Shown here: one piece after another, positions 1 through 8,852 of the stretch | Layout of the letters: each line of letters begins with the position of its first letter | How positions within the stretch are numbered: position 1 is the first letter of the stretch | NCBI GenBank assembly: GCA_017643845.1 | Contig: JAEPMR010000001.1 | Span: forward strand, 62,001-126,000 | Direction of reading: 5' to 3' | From: Marivivens sp. | GTDB lineage: Bacteria > Pseudomonadota > Alphaproteobacteria > Rhodobacterales > Rhodobacteraceae | DNA: 64,000 bases | Notes under the pieces: generated by a model | What the model saw: the letters and a program-made list of their open reading frames with translations, nothing else | Told to the model about the DNA's origin: nothing | The model's database searches: none | Made by a program: the position numbers and the translations under genes

Positions 1-631
1 GAAGCTGCCGCCCTTTATCGTCACGCTCGGCACGTGGCAGATCATTCTGGCCGCGAACTATATCTATTCGCGCAATGAAACGGTGCGCAGTCAGGATATC
101 GAACGCGACGCGCCTGCCTTGCAATTCTGGGGCGAGATCATCCGTTTCGGCGATGCGCGTGTGACGTATGGCGTCTTGTTCTTCCTCGCGATTGTGCTCG
201 TCATGGCCTACGTGCTGCGACACACCGCTTGGGGACGGCATGTCTATGCGGTGGGCGACGATGCCGAGGCCGCAGAACTGGCCGGTGTGAACACCAAGCG
301 CACATTGATTCAGGTGTATACGCTGGCAGGCTTCCTCTGCGGCTTGGCGGCTTGGGTCGCGATCGGGCGTTTTGGCGCGATCTCACCCGGTGCTTCGACA
401 GGTATGCAGGGCAACATCCAGTCCATCACGGCGGTCGTTATCGGGGGCATCTCGCTCTTTGGCGGGCGCGGCTCGATCATCGGTATGTTCCTTGGCGCAT
501 TGATCGTGGGTGTATTTGAAATGGGTCTCAGGATGGCGGGGGCGGATGCCCAGTGGACCTTCCTTTTGATTGGCGCCCTGATCATCGGCGCTGTGACTGT
601 GGACCAATGGATCAGAAAGGTATCGTCATGA
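1..631 (+). CDS. frcC: Sugar ABC transporter permease, FrcC-like (5' partial)
   Basis: The C-terminal part of an inner-membrane permease of the ribose/fructose (BPD_transp_2) family. The reading frame is open from base 2 through the left edge, so the true start lies outside the window. It keeps the family hallmarks: several hydrophobic segments, the segment HVYAVGDDAEAAELAGVN (the cytoplasmic loop that contacts the ATPase), and a Gly-rich GGISLFGGRGS stretch before the last membrane helices. Its stop overlaps the start of the ATPase gene by ATGA, so the two are translationally coupled. The order permease-ATPase-FrcK kinase matches the frcBCAK fructose/mannose/ribose uptake locus known from Sinorhizobium, which is why I name it FrcC-like. 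The binding-protein gene would lie further left. Substrate is inferred from gene order only. Confidence 0.88.
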   Translation, partial: KLPPFIVTLGTWQIILAANYIYSRNETVRSQDIERDAPALQFWGEIIRFGDARVTYGVLFFLAIVLVMAYVLRHTAWGRHVYAVGDDAEAAELAGVNTKRTLIQVYTLAGFLCGLAAWVAIGRFGAISPGASTGMQGNIQSITAVVIGGISLFGGRGSIIGMFLGALIVGVFEMGLRMAGADAQWTFLLIGALIIGAVTVDQWIRKVSS

Positions 632-1404
632 GCGAAGATATCATCCTCAAGGCCAACAATCTGGTCAAACGCTATGGCCGCGTAGTGGCCCTCGACCACT
701 GCGACTTCGAACTGCGGCGCGGCGAGATCCTCGCAGTGATTGGCGACAACGGTGCGGGAAAATCAACGCTGATCAAGGCGCTTTCCGGCGCCATTCAGCC
801 GGACGACGGCGAGATCTTTCTGGAAGGAAAAAAGATCCATTTCGACAATCCCATCGCCGCACGTGAAGCCGGAATCGAGACGGTCTATCAGACGCTTGCC
901 GTCAGCCCTGCCCTGTCGATTGCCGATAACATGTTCATGGGGCGCGAAATCCGCGCCAAGGGTTTCATGGGTAAGTATCTGCGCAAGCTCGACCGCAAGG
1001 AAATGGAACGGTTTGCCCGCGAAAAGCTATCTGAACTGGGACTGATGACCATTCAGAACATCAATCAGGCAGTCGAAACCCTTTCGGGGGGTCAGCGGCA
1101 GGGTGTTGCGGTGGCGCGTGCTGCTGCTTTCGGTTCCAAGGTCATCATCCTCGACGAACCGACGGCAGCGCTGGGTGTGAAGGAAAGCCGCCGCGTGCTG
1201 GAATTGATCCAGGATGTCCGCGCGCGGGGCATCCCGATTATCCTGATCAGCCACAACATGCCGCATGTCTTTGAAGTTGCGGACCGCATTCACATTCATC
1301 GCCTCGGGCGGAGGCTTTGCGTCATCGACCCGAAGAGCCACAGCATGTCGGATGCGGTGGCGCTCATGACAGGTGCTAAGGAGCCGGAAGATGCTGCAGC
1401 CTGA
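628..1404 (+). CDS. frcA: Sugar ABC transporter ATP-binding protein, FrcA-like
   Basis: Single-domain ABC ATPase of 258 residues that powers the preceding permease from the cytoplasmic face. Walker A (GDNGAGKST) is near residue 39, the signature LSGGQ near 152, Walker B with ILDEPT near 174, and the switch histidine in ISHN near 209. One ABC module of this length is typical of FrcA, whereas RbsA/MglA proteins carry two. I start it at the ATG overlapping the permease stop (ATGA), because the longer track ORF begins inside the permease gene in another frame. It is followed with overlap by the kinase gene, so permease, ATPase and kinase form one operon. Fructose or a related sugar is the likely substrate by analogy with frcBCAK. 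Regulation is not visible here because the operon starts outside the window. Confidence 0.93.
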   Translation: MSEDIILKANNLVKRYGRVVALDHCDFELRRGEILAVIGDNGAGKSTLIKALSGAIQPDDGEIFLEGKKIHFDNPIAAREAGIETVYQTLAVSPALSIADNMFMGREIRAKGFMGKYLRKLDRKEMERFAREKLSELGLMTIQNINQAVETLSGGQRQGVAVARAAAFGSKVIILDEPTAALGVKESRRVLELIQDVRARGIPIILISHNMPHVFEVADRIHIHRLGRRLCVIDPKSHSMSDAVALMTGAKEPEDAAA

Positions 1405-2050
1405 ACTTTTCAGATCGGCGGAATTCGCCGATCTGATCAAAAAGATCCTCGCCCTGCCCCGCACGGATGGCCGCCTGATGGTGGCCGTATCCGGTGCGCC
1501 TGCAAGCGGGAAATCCACCCTTGCAGAGTTCATAGCAAATTCGCTTTCAGCGGCGGGGCGGCAAGCGCGCTATGTGCCGATGGATGGCTTTCATTTGGAC
1601 AACCGCATTCTTGATGCTCGTGGGTTGCGCGCCCGCAAAGGCGCGCCCGAAACATTCGACGCAGACGGCTTCGTGGCCCTGATGCGTCGGATGAAACTGG
1701 GAGGCGATGTCGTCTATCCGATGTTCGATCGCAGTCGCGATCTGGCAGTTGCGGGCGCGGGTATCATCGAAGAAAGCACCGATATTGCTGTCGTTGAAGG
1801 CAATTACGTTCTGCAAAGTGAAGCGCCGTGGTCCGAGCTTGCCGATGTTTGGGACCTGTCGGTCTATCTTGACGTACCGGAAGAGACGCTTCGGCAGCGC
1901 TGCATCCAGCGTTGGCTCGACCATGACCACACGCCGGAAGCCGCGCGACTACGGGCCGAAGGCAATGACATGGTAAACGCCAAGCGGGTGATCGAAAACC
2001 GCCTCGCCGCCGATGTAACAATCCGTAGCGACGCTGTGCCTGCGAGCTAG
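1391..2050 (+). CDS. frcK: P-loop sugar/nucleoside kinase, FrcK-like
   Basis: Small cytoplasmic kinase of about 219 residues with an N-terminal P-loop (SGAPASGKST) and the DGFH/DNR segment shared by the uridine kinase/pantothenate kinase fold and by FrcK of the frcBCAK locus. The family member's substrate is not firmly known; phosphorylation of the imported sugar is the simplest role. I chose the ATG at 1391 over the upstream start at 1373, because AAGGAG lies just before it and the protein then begins shortly before the P-loop domain. It overlaps the frcA end by 14 nt. Its TAG stop interlocks with the stop of the convergent xylulokinase gene in a shared CTAG. Confidence 0.85.
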   Translation: MLQPELFRSAEFADLIKKILALPRTDGRLMVAVSGAPASGKSTLAEFIANSLSAAGRQARYVPMDGFHLDNRILDARGLRARKGAPETFDADGFVALMRRMKLGGDVVYPMFDRSRDLAVAGAGIIEESTDIAVVEGNYVLQSEAPWSELADVWDLSVYLDVPEETLRQRCIQRWLDHDHTPEAARLRAEGNDMVNAKRVIENRLAADVTIRSDAVPAS

Positions 2051-3498
2051 GTAACCGCCCGGATTGCCGGGAACGCCGAGCGGAATTCCTGATAGGCGAG
2101 GTCGAAAGCTGGCTGGAGGGCCGCATCGGGCTCGATGACTTCGGCAATAGATGGCGGGGTCATAATTTCCTCAATCGGGGTGCCTTGGGTGGCGGCGATC
2201 GCAAGGCGTGCCGCTCCCAGGGCGGCACCGAATTCACCGCCCGCAGGAAGATGCAAGGGAAGACCGAGCACAGTTGCCAAAAGCTTGCGCCAATAGGCGG
2301 AGGCTCCACCTCCACCAATTATGAAAAGCGATTCAAACTGTGCGCCGGTCCCGCGCAAGGCTTCGAGGCTGTCGCGAAGGCCAAAAGAGACGCCCTCGAT
2401 CACGGCTTGGGTCATATCCGCCCGTGTGGTGCCTGCGGATAGCCCCGTGAAGCTGCCTCGTGCACCCGCATCATTATGCGGGGTCCGTTCGCCGGACAGA
2501 TAGGGCAGAAAGCGCACTTCGGAAGGAGGGCGCAGGCTGTCGCCCAAATCATTGGTCAAATCGGCAGGCGACTGCCCTGTAATGCGGGACAGCCAATTCA
2601 GGCTGTCGGTCGCGGACAGCATGACGCCCATCTGATACCAACGCTCGGGCACTGCATGACAGAACGTATGAACCGCGCTGGCGGGATCGGGCTGATAGCC
2701 GTCGCGCGCGGCAAGCAGGACGCCGGAGGTTCCGAGCGAGACAAAGCCCTGCCCTTCGGACATTGCCCCGATGCCGCAGGCGGCTGCCGCGTTATCTCCG
2801 GCCCCTCCTGCGATGGTCACAGCGCCTGAAAAGCCCCAGCGGGCGGCCAGCTCGTCTTTCAACATGCCCGCAGAGGCCGAACCTTCGACGAGCTCGGGCA
2901 TTTGATCGCGCCGCATAGACCCCGCCGCTAACAGGCGTTCAGACCAGTTTCGCGCGCCCAGGTCGAGCCAAGAAGTGCCTGCGCTATCAGACATATCCGC
3001 GACGTACTGCCCTGTGAGGAAAAAGTTCAGATAGGCTGCGGGCAGCAGCACCTTTGCGACCTGATCATAGATTTCAGGCTCGTTCTGGCGCACCCATTCG
3101 AGCTTGGGCGCGGTGAAACCCGGAAAGACGATATTTCCCGACAAGGCGCGGACATCCGGGGCTGCATCAAGGACGCTGGCCTCATGATGCGCGCGGGTAT
3201 CATTCCACAGGATACAGGGACGAAGCACAGTGCCAGATGCATCAAGCAGGGTCGCGCCATGCATGTGACCGGCGACACCTATGCCGCTCACATCGGCAAA
3301 TTCACTATGGCGCTGGCGGAGCTCGTCCATGACTCCTTCGAGAGCTACGATCCAGTCAGCAGGGTTCTGCTCAGACCAACCGCTGTGGGGGTGGGAGACC
3401 TCGTAGTGCCGCTCGGTCGCGCCGATCGGCGTGCCGTCATCGGCAACCAAGAGCGCACGCAGACCCGAGGTGCCCAGATCCAATCCCAAATAGCTCAT
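2047..3498 (-). CDS. xylB: Xylulokinase
   Basis: FGGY-family carbohydrate kinase, 483 residues, the usual size for XylB. The N-terminus LGLDLGTSGLRALLV is the phosphate-binding loop, MHG near residue 79 and the WNDTR motif are typical of xylulokinases, and GGAGDNAAAACG carries the catalytic-base Asp region. It would phosphorylate D-xylulose to xylulose 5-phosphate in the cytoplasm, feeding the pentose phosphate pathway. GGGAG lies about eight bases before the ATG. It converges on the frc operon and overlaps its last gene by 4 nt, so no terminator separates them. Proximity to a fructose-type transporter suggests joint use of a sugar or pentitol, but that is inference. A related FGGY kinase for another ketopentose or polyol is possible. 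Confidence 0.92.
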   Translation of the reverse strand: MSYLGLDLGTSGLRALLVADDGTPIGATERHYEVSHPHSGWSEQNPADWIVALEGVMDELRQRHSEFADVSGIGVAGHMHGATLLDASGTVLRPCILWNDTRAHHEASVLDAAPDVRALSGNIVFPGFTAPKLEWVRQNEPEIYDQVAKVLLPAAYLNFFLTGQYVADMSDSAGTSWLDLGARNWSERLLAAGSMRRDQMPELVEGSASAGMLKDELAARWGFSGAVTIAGGAGDNAAAACGIGAMSEGQGFVSLGTSGVLLAARDGYQPDPASAVHTFCHAVPERWYQMGVMLSATDSLNWLSRITGQSPADLTNDLGDSLRPPSEVRFLPYLSGERTPHNDAGARGSFTGLSAGTTRADMTQAVIEGVSFGLRDSLEALRGTGAQFESLFIIGGGGASAYWRKLLATVLGLPLHLPAGGEFGAALGAARLAIAATQGTPIEEIMTPPSIAEVIEPDAALQPAFDLAYQEFRSAFPAIRAVT

Positions 3499-3564
3499 GC
3501 CGGCCGCTCCCGCTTGTGGTTTCGGGAACCTTACTAGCGGCTCCGGCGGGAAGGTCCAAGCAGC

Positions 3565-4683
3565 CTAGGCACCCAGCGGGGCCAAACGGTCACTTGCATA
3601 GTCAGAAAAGCCCCAACGGGCGACCAGTGCACGAACGCGCTCTTTCTGGTCTGGCGTCAGTGGTTCAGCAGCAATGGTGTTTTCCCCTGCGCTGCCAGAA
3701 TGGGCATCCTTGTCGAACCCGTGCAGGGCGACCTCCAAATGGCGCGCATCAATGCCGCAGCTTTCCATAAGAAGCGTGGTTTGCGCCCGTCGATTTGCCG
3801 TCAGATCGTCGTAATGAAGCGGCTCGACTCGCATGCCGCCATCGGAGGCTCGCGAATAGGCCTGCATCCGCAGGAGCCAACCGAGCGTCATCAGCTCCAG
3901 CCCGCCAATCGTCTCATCCGCTTCGAAATAGGTTTTCAGGATGGTATCGGGGGAGGCAATTGTCGACATGTTGAAAACCATGCCCCACTCCGGTGACCCG
4001 CGGGGCAGTTCCGTCGTGCCGAGAATGCGCTGGGCAAACCGGTAGAGCGAGTTCACATAGCCAACGCAGTCCCGATAAAGAAAGACCGCCCGCGCTTCGG
4101 GAAGTGCGGCAACATAGGAGGGCGCCTGCACGATCATTTCGCTGCGGGGTTTCAGCACGATGGTATCAGGGGACAAGCCGGCAGGCGGACGGCATGTCAG
4201 GCGGATGCAGGCAGCAATCAGTTCCTGCAGTGGCGCGTCGCCAAGTTCCGCACGAGCGAAGGCAAGATTTGTGAACCAATCTGGCTCGGAGAGGCTCCAC
4301 ACACCCGGAATCTGCGCAAATATCCGAGAGGCGAGCGTCGATCCACAACGGCCGGTAGACATCAGAATCGCAAGGTTTTTCACCGCAGGCACGCACGCTG
4401 CCAAGGCGGGCAACGCATCAAAAGGCACGGTGGCGACCCGCTGTGCATGCTGAAATTGCGCGGCGTAGACAAAGGGCGCCTCTGCAAGATCGAGACCTTC
4501 AGGAAGCTCAACAAAAACCGCCAGCCTTTCCGCAGTATCGAGGCAGTAGAGCGACCAGTTCGGCCCCAATACAATTTCATCCCCTGCCGTTTCAACAGGA
4601 CCGAGCGAAAATTGCGCAAGCGCGCGGGGATCGACAGGGTGATCCTCTTGGCGACCTAAAATCATGGCGATAGATGCTGTCAT
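3565..4683 (-). CDS. Sulfotransferase-like P-loop protein
   Basis: A protein of about 372 residues. Its central segment ILMSTGRCGSTLASRIF matches the PAPS-binding loop of the sulfotransferase superfamily, and a later stretch, ARAVFLYRDCVGYVNSLYR, resembles the second (3'-phosphate binding) part. The N-terminal ~100 residues are not typical of the core domain. The longer track ORF uses a GTG at 4722; I prefer the ATG at 4683, which has TTAGG six bases upstream. The role is unknown: it could sulfate a small molecule or glycan, or be a degenerate relative. It is the last minus-strand gene after the ThuA/ABC operon with a 71-base gap, so it may be a read-through passenger of that operon. No signal peptide or membrane segment is evident. 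Confidence 0.7.
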   Translation of the reverse strand: MTASIAMILGRQEDHPVDPRALAQFSLGPVETAGDEIVLGPNWSLYCLDTAERLAVFVELPEGLDLAEAPFVYAAQFQHAQRVATVPFDALPALAACVPAVKNLAILMSTGRCGSTLASRIFAQIPGVWSLSEPDWFTNLAFARAELGDAPLQELIAACIRLTCRPPAGLSPDTIVLKPRSEMIVQAPSYVAALPEARAVFLYRDCVGYVNSLYRFAQRILGTTELPRGSPEWGMVFNMSTIASPDTILKTYFEADETIGGLELMTLGWLLRMQAYSRASDGGMRVEPLHYDDLTANRRAQTTLLMESCGIDARHLEVALHGFDKDAHSGSAGENTIAAEPLTPDQKERVRALVARWGFSDYASDRLAPLGA

Positions 4684-4754
4684 ATCAAACCTAATGGAAA
4701 TAGCGCCCGAAAACACTACCACAGGTTGTTACCAGCACCTACGGATATGTGACG

Positions 4755-5465
4755 CTAATCAGTGGCCTTTGCCGCCCACAGCGCACCACGGCGGACGATT
4801 TCGGTGACTTGCGGCACTTTCAGATCATCCAGTTCATGCCCGATGGAGCAATAGAACACGCGCCCCTGATCCCAGCGCCGCTTCCACACAACGGGGATCA
4901 CCGTGCCTTCGATCCACCAGAGATGCTCACCGCTGAAGGTGGTGGTGGCGAGCACTTCGTTGGAGGGATCAACCAGCATGTAATATTGTTCGGACCGCAG
5001 GCGGAAGCTTTTGATCCCTTCGACGATCGGATCGGCAGGGCGGGTGATCGTCACGTCATAATCGATATAATCCTCGACCGGCTGAAGGTTGTCCGGCCAG
5101 CCAGGGGGATGGGCGACGAACTGACCGCCGATCAGGAAGTGATAGGTCGGTCGATCGCGGAAGGCGTCGCCCATGTGCCCATGCCAGCCTGCGATGCCGC
5201 AGCCGTTGGAAATGAGCTGCAGAAGGCCGTCCTCCTGCGGCTTGGTCATGTTACCAAACTCGACCTGATGGCCGGATCGGGCGGAGGACCAGATCGGCGT
5301 GATCAGATCGAGATCGGCAAGGCGCTCGGGCTCTTCCAGCGGCTCCAGCGTGTCATAGACATCGACCTCAAAGCCATTGTCGCGCAGAAGTGCCTCATAC
5401 CAGTCGCTGAATGTTGTGGGGGTATGGCCTTCCCAGCCGCCGACGAAAAGTGCTGCCTTCTTCAT
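4755..5465 (-). CDS. ThuA-like domain protein (sugar catabolism)
   Basis: Cytoplasmic protein of 236 residues of the ThuA/trehalose-utilization fold, a class I glutamine-amidotransferase-like domain. It starts with KKAALFVGGWEGH and contains GIAGWHGHMGDAF, the family's usual Gly/His-rich region, plus a C-terminal GRVFYCSIGHE. ThuA in rhizobia belongs to the oxidation pathway for trehalose-like disaccharides, but the exact reaction of most homologues is unknown. Its ATG overlaps the stop of the upstream dehydrogenase (ATGA) and GGAAGGA precedes the start, so it is a late gene of the ABC-transporter operon. Together with two dehydrogenases it points to oxidative processing of the imported sugar or polyol. 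Confidence 0.85.
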   Translation of the reverse strand: MKKAALFVGGWEGHTPTTFSDWYEALLRDNGFEVDVYDTLEPLEEPERLADLDLITPIWSSARSGHQVEFGNMTKPQEDGLLQLISNGCGIAGWHGHMGDAFRDRPTYHFLIGGQFVAHPPGWPDNLQPVEDYIDYDVTITRPADPIVEGIKSFRLRSEQYYMLVDPSNEVLATTTFSGEHLWWIEGTVIPVVWKRRWDQGRVFYCSIGHELDDLKVPQVTEIVRRGALWAAKATD

Positions 5466-6331
5466 GGCGTGTCCTTCCTCATGAAATTCAGGATCGAAGC
5501 CATATCGCGCGCGGCATAGCCTGCGGCTTCGGCTTCCTTGAGCTTGTCCAACGTCACCATGCCCTGCGGCATCGCGACACCGAAATGCTGCGCGAGCGCT
5601 GCGGTGACTTCCATGTCCTTGCGGGCCAAAGCGACGGTGAAGGTCACGTCATGCGCGGCCTCATCGAGGTAAAGCGGGCGGCGGTATTTCAGCATCGGGG
5701 CGGCGGCGGCGGAGTTTTCGATCACGTCGAAGGCGCGGGCGGCGTCGATGCCTGCGGCCTCTGCCAATGTGAGCGCCTCGGCCAAAGTCTGATTGATGCC
5801 GTGGATCAGAGAATTTACGGCCAGCTTCATTACCGATCCGGCAGCTGGAGACCCGAGGCAGATCGTGCCTTTTCCCATTGCCGCGAACAGCGCTGCGAGG
5901 GGCGCGGCTTCCTCATCAGTGCATCCCGCCATGATCAGGAGTGCGCCATCGGCGGCGGCTTGCGTCGCACCGGAGACGGGCGCGTCGATCACCCGCACGC
6001 CCTTGGGTGCTGCGGCGATGAGCGCATTAATATGATCTGGGCTCATCGTGCCCATTTCGATGCAGATACGCGGGCCACCCGCCGCAAAAAGGCCATCCGG
6101 CCCGATGTGAACGGCCTCCGATGACGGGTCATCGGCCAGCATGGTCACGACGACATCGCTTGCTTCGGCCAAGGCCTTGGGGGTTAGAGCATGAGCGCAG
6201 CCGATCTCGTGGGCCAGCTGCGCCGCTTTATCAGATGAACGGTTCCAAACGGTCAGCTCGAAACCCGCCGCCGCGATATTGGCTGCCATATGCCGCCCCA
6301 TGCGGCCCAGTCCGGCAAAGCCAATCCGCAT
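5462..6331 (-). CDS. NAD(P)-dependent beta-hydroxyacid-type dehydrogenase
   Basis: 289 residues, matching the 3-hydroxyisobutyrate/2-hydroxy-3-oxopropionate reductase family. The N-terminal GFAGLGRMGRHMA is the dinucleotide-binding loop, DAPVSGATQAA is the family's substrate-binding signature, and GSVMKLAVN carries the conserved catalytic Lys. It would oxidise a beta-hydroxyacid (or reduce its semialdehyde) with NAD(P) in the cytoplasm. It starts immediately after the TAA of the ATPase gene (stop and start codons adjacent) and overlaps the ThuA gene by 4 nt, so it is translationally linked to both. Candidate substrates are tartronate semialdehyde/glycerate-like acids or an acid derived from the imported compound; the sequence does not decide. 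Confidence 0.88.
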   Translation of the reverse strand: MRIGFAGLGRMGRHMAANIAAAGFELTVWNRSSDKAAQLAHEIGCAHALTPKALAEASDVVVTMLADDPSSEAVHIGPDGLFAAGGPRICIEMGTMSPDHINALIAAAPKGVRVIDAPVSGATQAAADGALLIMAGCTDEEAAPLAALFAAMGKGTICLGSPAAGSVMKLAVNSLIHGINQTLAEALTLAEAAGIDAARAFDVIENSAAAAPMLKYRRPLYLDEAAHDVTFTVALARKDMEVTAALAQHFGVAMPQGMVTLDKLKEAEAAGYAARDMASILNFMRKDTP

Positions 6332-7843
6332 TTAGGCCACCTTGTCTGAAACGATCCCCGAAATGGCCTGAACAAGCGAATCTTCGGTCACTTCCTCGGC
6401 CGTGAACTCGCGCATGACCTGCCCGTGATACATGGCGACGATCCTGTCGGAGACATGCAGCACTTCAGGCATTTCGGAGCTGATCACGATCACCGCATAG
6501 CCCTGCTTTGCCAGTTCGCGGATCAGGTTGTGAATCTCGGATTTGCTGCCAACGTCAATGCCGCGGGTCGGTTCATCCACGATCAGCACGTTGGGCTTCA
6601 TCGAGAGCCATTTGCCGATGACGATCTTCTGCTGGTTACCCCCCGACAAGTTGCCGACGGTCTGACGCCAACTGGGAGAGCGGATATCGAGCCGGTCGCG
6701 ATACTGGTCATAGATCGCGATCTCTGCGCCGTCAGAAACGAACGGGCCAGCGGTCAGGTCATCGACCTGCAGCAGCGTCATGTTATCGCGGCAGTTCATT
6801 CCAAGCACGAGGCCCTGCCCCTTGCGGTCCTCGGGCACGAGCGAGATGCCATGCCGGATCGCCTCGACAGGCGAATTGATTTTGACTTCCTGCCCTTCGA
6901 GGAAAATGCTGCCCGCATCCGCATCGCGAAGGCCAAAAATCGTTTCTGCGATCTCCGTCCGGCCAGCGCCGACCAGCCCGTAGAAGCCGACAACCTCGCC
7001 ACGGTGAACCTTGAAGCTCACGTCTTTGTAAAGGTTGCCGCAAGTCAGACCGCGCACTTCAAGCGCTACTTCGCCCAATTCGGGCGCTTCGACATTGCGG
7101 GTCAGATCGAGGCTGCGCCCGATCATCAGCTTGGTGACTTCATCCTCGTTGGTGTCCTTGGTCAACAAGGTACCGCGATACTGACCATCTCGCAGAACGC
7201 TGATCCGGTCGGAGATTTTGAAAATCTCCTCCATACGGTGGGAGATATAGATGATGCCGACGCCCTGCTTTTGCAGATCTTCGATCACATCAAAGAGCAC
7301 GACCTTTTCCGCGTCGGTAAGCGATGCGGTCGGCTCGTCAAAAATCACCGCTTTTGCGTCTACAGTCAGGGCGCGGGCGATCTCGACCATTTGCTGGTTA
7401 GCAATCGACAGATCGCCAACACGCGTTTTCGCGTTGAAGCCTACGTTCAGCTTGCCGAGGATCGCATCCGTTTCTTTATAGAGCGCATCCCAATCGACAC
7501 GGCCGAAGGATTTGCGCGGCAATTCACCAAGGAAGATGTTTTCCGCCACGCTCAATTCGTCCGCCAGCGAAAGCTCCTGGTGGATGAAGACCACGCCTTT
7601 GCCTTTCGCCTGAAGCGGTGAGTGCATCACCGTTTCCTGCTCTTCGATGTAGATGGTGCCTTCGTTTGGCTGGTAGATGCCGCCCAAAACCTTCATCAGG
7701 GTCGATTTACCGGCACCATTCTCGCCCATGAGAGCGTGAACTTCGCCTGGGATGACTTCGAAAGACACGCCGTCAAGCGCCCGTACGCCGGGGAAAGCTT
7801 TGACAATGTTTTCGAGGCGGAGAGCTGGTTTCGTATCACTCAT
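6332..7843 (-). CDS. Sugar ABC transporter ATPase (double ABC module)
   Basis: 503-residue RbsA/MglA-type ATPase with two ABC domains. The first has GENGAGKST, a degenerate signature region (DLSIANQQMVEIARAL) and IFDEPTASL. The second has a degenerate Walker A (GLVGAGRTE), the signature LSGGNQQ and LIVDEPTRG. A degenerate Walker A in the second half is normal for this family. It energises the two permeases encoded just upstream. Its ATG overlaps the upstream permease stop by ATGA. Family members import ribose, galactose, xylose, inositol and similar compounds, so the neighbouring oxidoreductases are the better hint to a polyol or sugar acid. Confidence 0.95.
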   Translation of the reverse strand: MSDTKPALRLENIVKAFPGVRALDGVSFEVIPGEVHALMGENGAGKSTLMKVLGGIYQPNEGTIYIEEQETVMHSPLQAKGKGVVFIHQELSLADELSVAENIFLGELPRKSFGRVDWDALYKETDAILGKLNVGFNAKTRVGDLSIANQQMVEIARALTVDAKAVIFDEPTASLTDAEKVVLFDVIEDLQKQGVGIIYISHRMEEIFKISDRISVLRDGQYRGTLLTKDTNEDEVTKLMIGRSLDLTRNVEAPELGEVALEVRGLTCGNLYKDVSFKVHRGEVVGFYGLVGAGRTEIAETIFGLRDADAGSIFLEGQEVKINSPVEAIRHGISLVPEDRKGQGLVLGMNCRDNMTLLQVDDLTAGPFVSDGAEIAIYDQYRDRLDIRSPSWRQTVGNLSGGNQQKIVIGKWLSMKPNVLIVDEPTRGIDVGSKSEIHNLIRELAKQGYAVIVISSEMPEVLHVSDRIVAMYHGQVMREFTAEEVTEDSLVQAISGIVSDKVA

Positions 7844-8841
7844 GTCTTCAACTCCTCTTTGCCTTTCGCGTTCAGCTGACGGTCAAGGAACAGAACCGCG
7901 ATCAGGATCAGACCGATGACAAGGTTCACCGTTTCGGTATCGGCCCCGATATGGCCGAGCCCCTTGCGCAATAGCTGGATGGCAATGACCCCGCCCAAGG
8001 TCGAGATGATCGACCCATAGCCGCCGGTCAGTTTGGTGCCGCCCAGAACAACAGCCGTAATCGCCCAGAGTTCGTAGAGCATACCGTCGTTCGGATTTAC
8101 CGAACCAGACTCGGAGTAGAACACCACCGCGCTGAGTGCAGCAAGGAAACCGATCAGCATGAAGTTGATCAGGAAGTGAGGTCCGACGCGGATACCGGCG
8201 TTCACCGCCGCTTCGCGGTTGTTGCCGATGGCGTAGGCGTTGCGACCATGGACGGTCTTGTTCATTACGAACCACAGCACCACCACCACAGCAGCAAGGA
8301 ACCATGTCGCGGTGTGCAATCCGAGGAATTGCGCCTCTGCAAAATCCACAAGCGTCCAGTTCAGATGGGAGGTAGGCTGCTCGCCATTATACATGAAGAC
8401 CAAGCCACGGAAGCCGAGCATGGAGCCGAGTGTCACGATGAAGGCATCGACACCGGTTTTCCAGACGATGAAGCCGTTGACCGCTCCGAGGATCACGCCG
8501 GTCATCAGCGCAAGCGCCCAGCCAACGAAGATGACGCCATCGCCAAGGCCGGCAAAGATAGGCCATGTCATCGAGTCGAGCAGGACAATCGCACTCAGCG
8601 CGAAGGTGGCCCCGACGCTGAGGTCGATATTGCCGTTGACCATGATGATGGTCATGCCAAGCGCGATGATCCCGATGGGCGCGGACTGCTTGAGAAGCAG
8701 CAGCATGTTATCGAAGTCCATGAAGGCCTTTTCCGATAGGGAAAGGAATTCACCCGCGACCGAGAAGAAGATCAGCTCGACCACGATAAAGGCCCAGATG
8801 GCGCCCTGTTTGATCAGGTTTGCCCGTGTTTCGCTATTCAT
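7840..8841 (-). CDS. Sugar ABC transporter permease (second)
   Basis: Inner-membrane permease of about 333 residues in the RbsC-like (BPD_transp_2) family, with multiple hydrophobic helices, the GNIDLSVGATFAL segment and HGRNAYAIGNNREAAVNAGI, the ATPase-contact loop. I start it at the ATG at 8841, preceded by GAGGGAGAGGG, because the extra 29 residues of the track ORF are Arg/His-rich and lie in the upstream permease gene's end and spacer. It sits 11 bases after the other permease and overlaps the ATPase gene. Two different permeases imply a heterodimeric channel, which is common in this family. Confidence 0.93.
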   Translation of the reverse strand: MNSETRANLIKQGAIWAFIVVELIFFSVAGEFLSLSEKAFMDFDNMLLLLKQSAPIGIIALGMTIIMVNGNIDLSVGATFALSAIVLLDSMTWPIFAGLGDGVIFVGWALALMTGVILGAVNGFIVWKTGVDAFIVTLGSMLGFRGLVFMYNGEQPTSHLNWTLVDFAEAQFLGLHTATWFLAAVVVVLWFVMNKTVHGRNAYAIGNNREAAVNAGIRVGPHFLINFMLIGFLAALSAVVFYSESGSVNPNDGMLYELWAITAVVLGGTKLTGGYGSIISTLGGVIAIQLLRKGLGHIGADTETVNLVIGLILIAVLFLDRQLNAKGKEELKT

Positions 8842-8852
8842 AACCCTCTCCC

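Noticed and set aside
6425-7621. 398-codon open frame on the plus strand
   Set aside because: Antisense to the double ATPase gene, which carries all ABC motifs.
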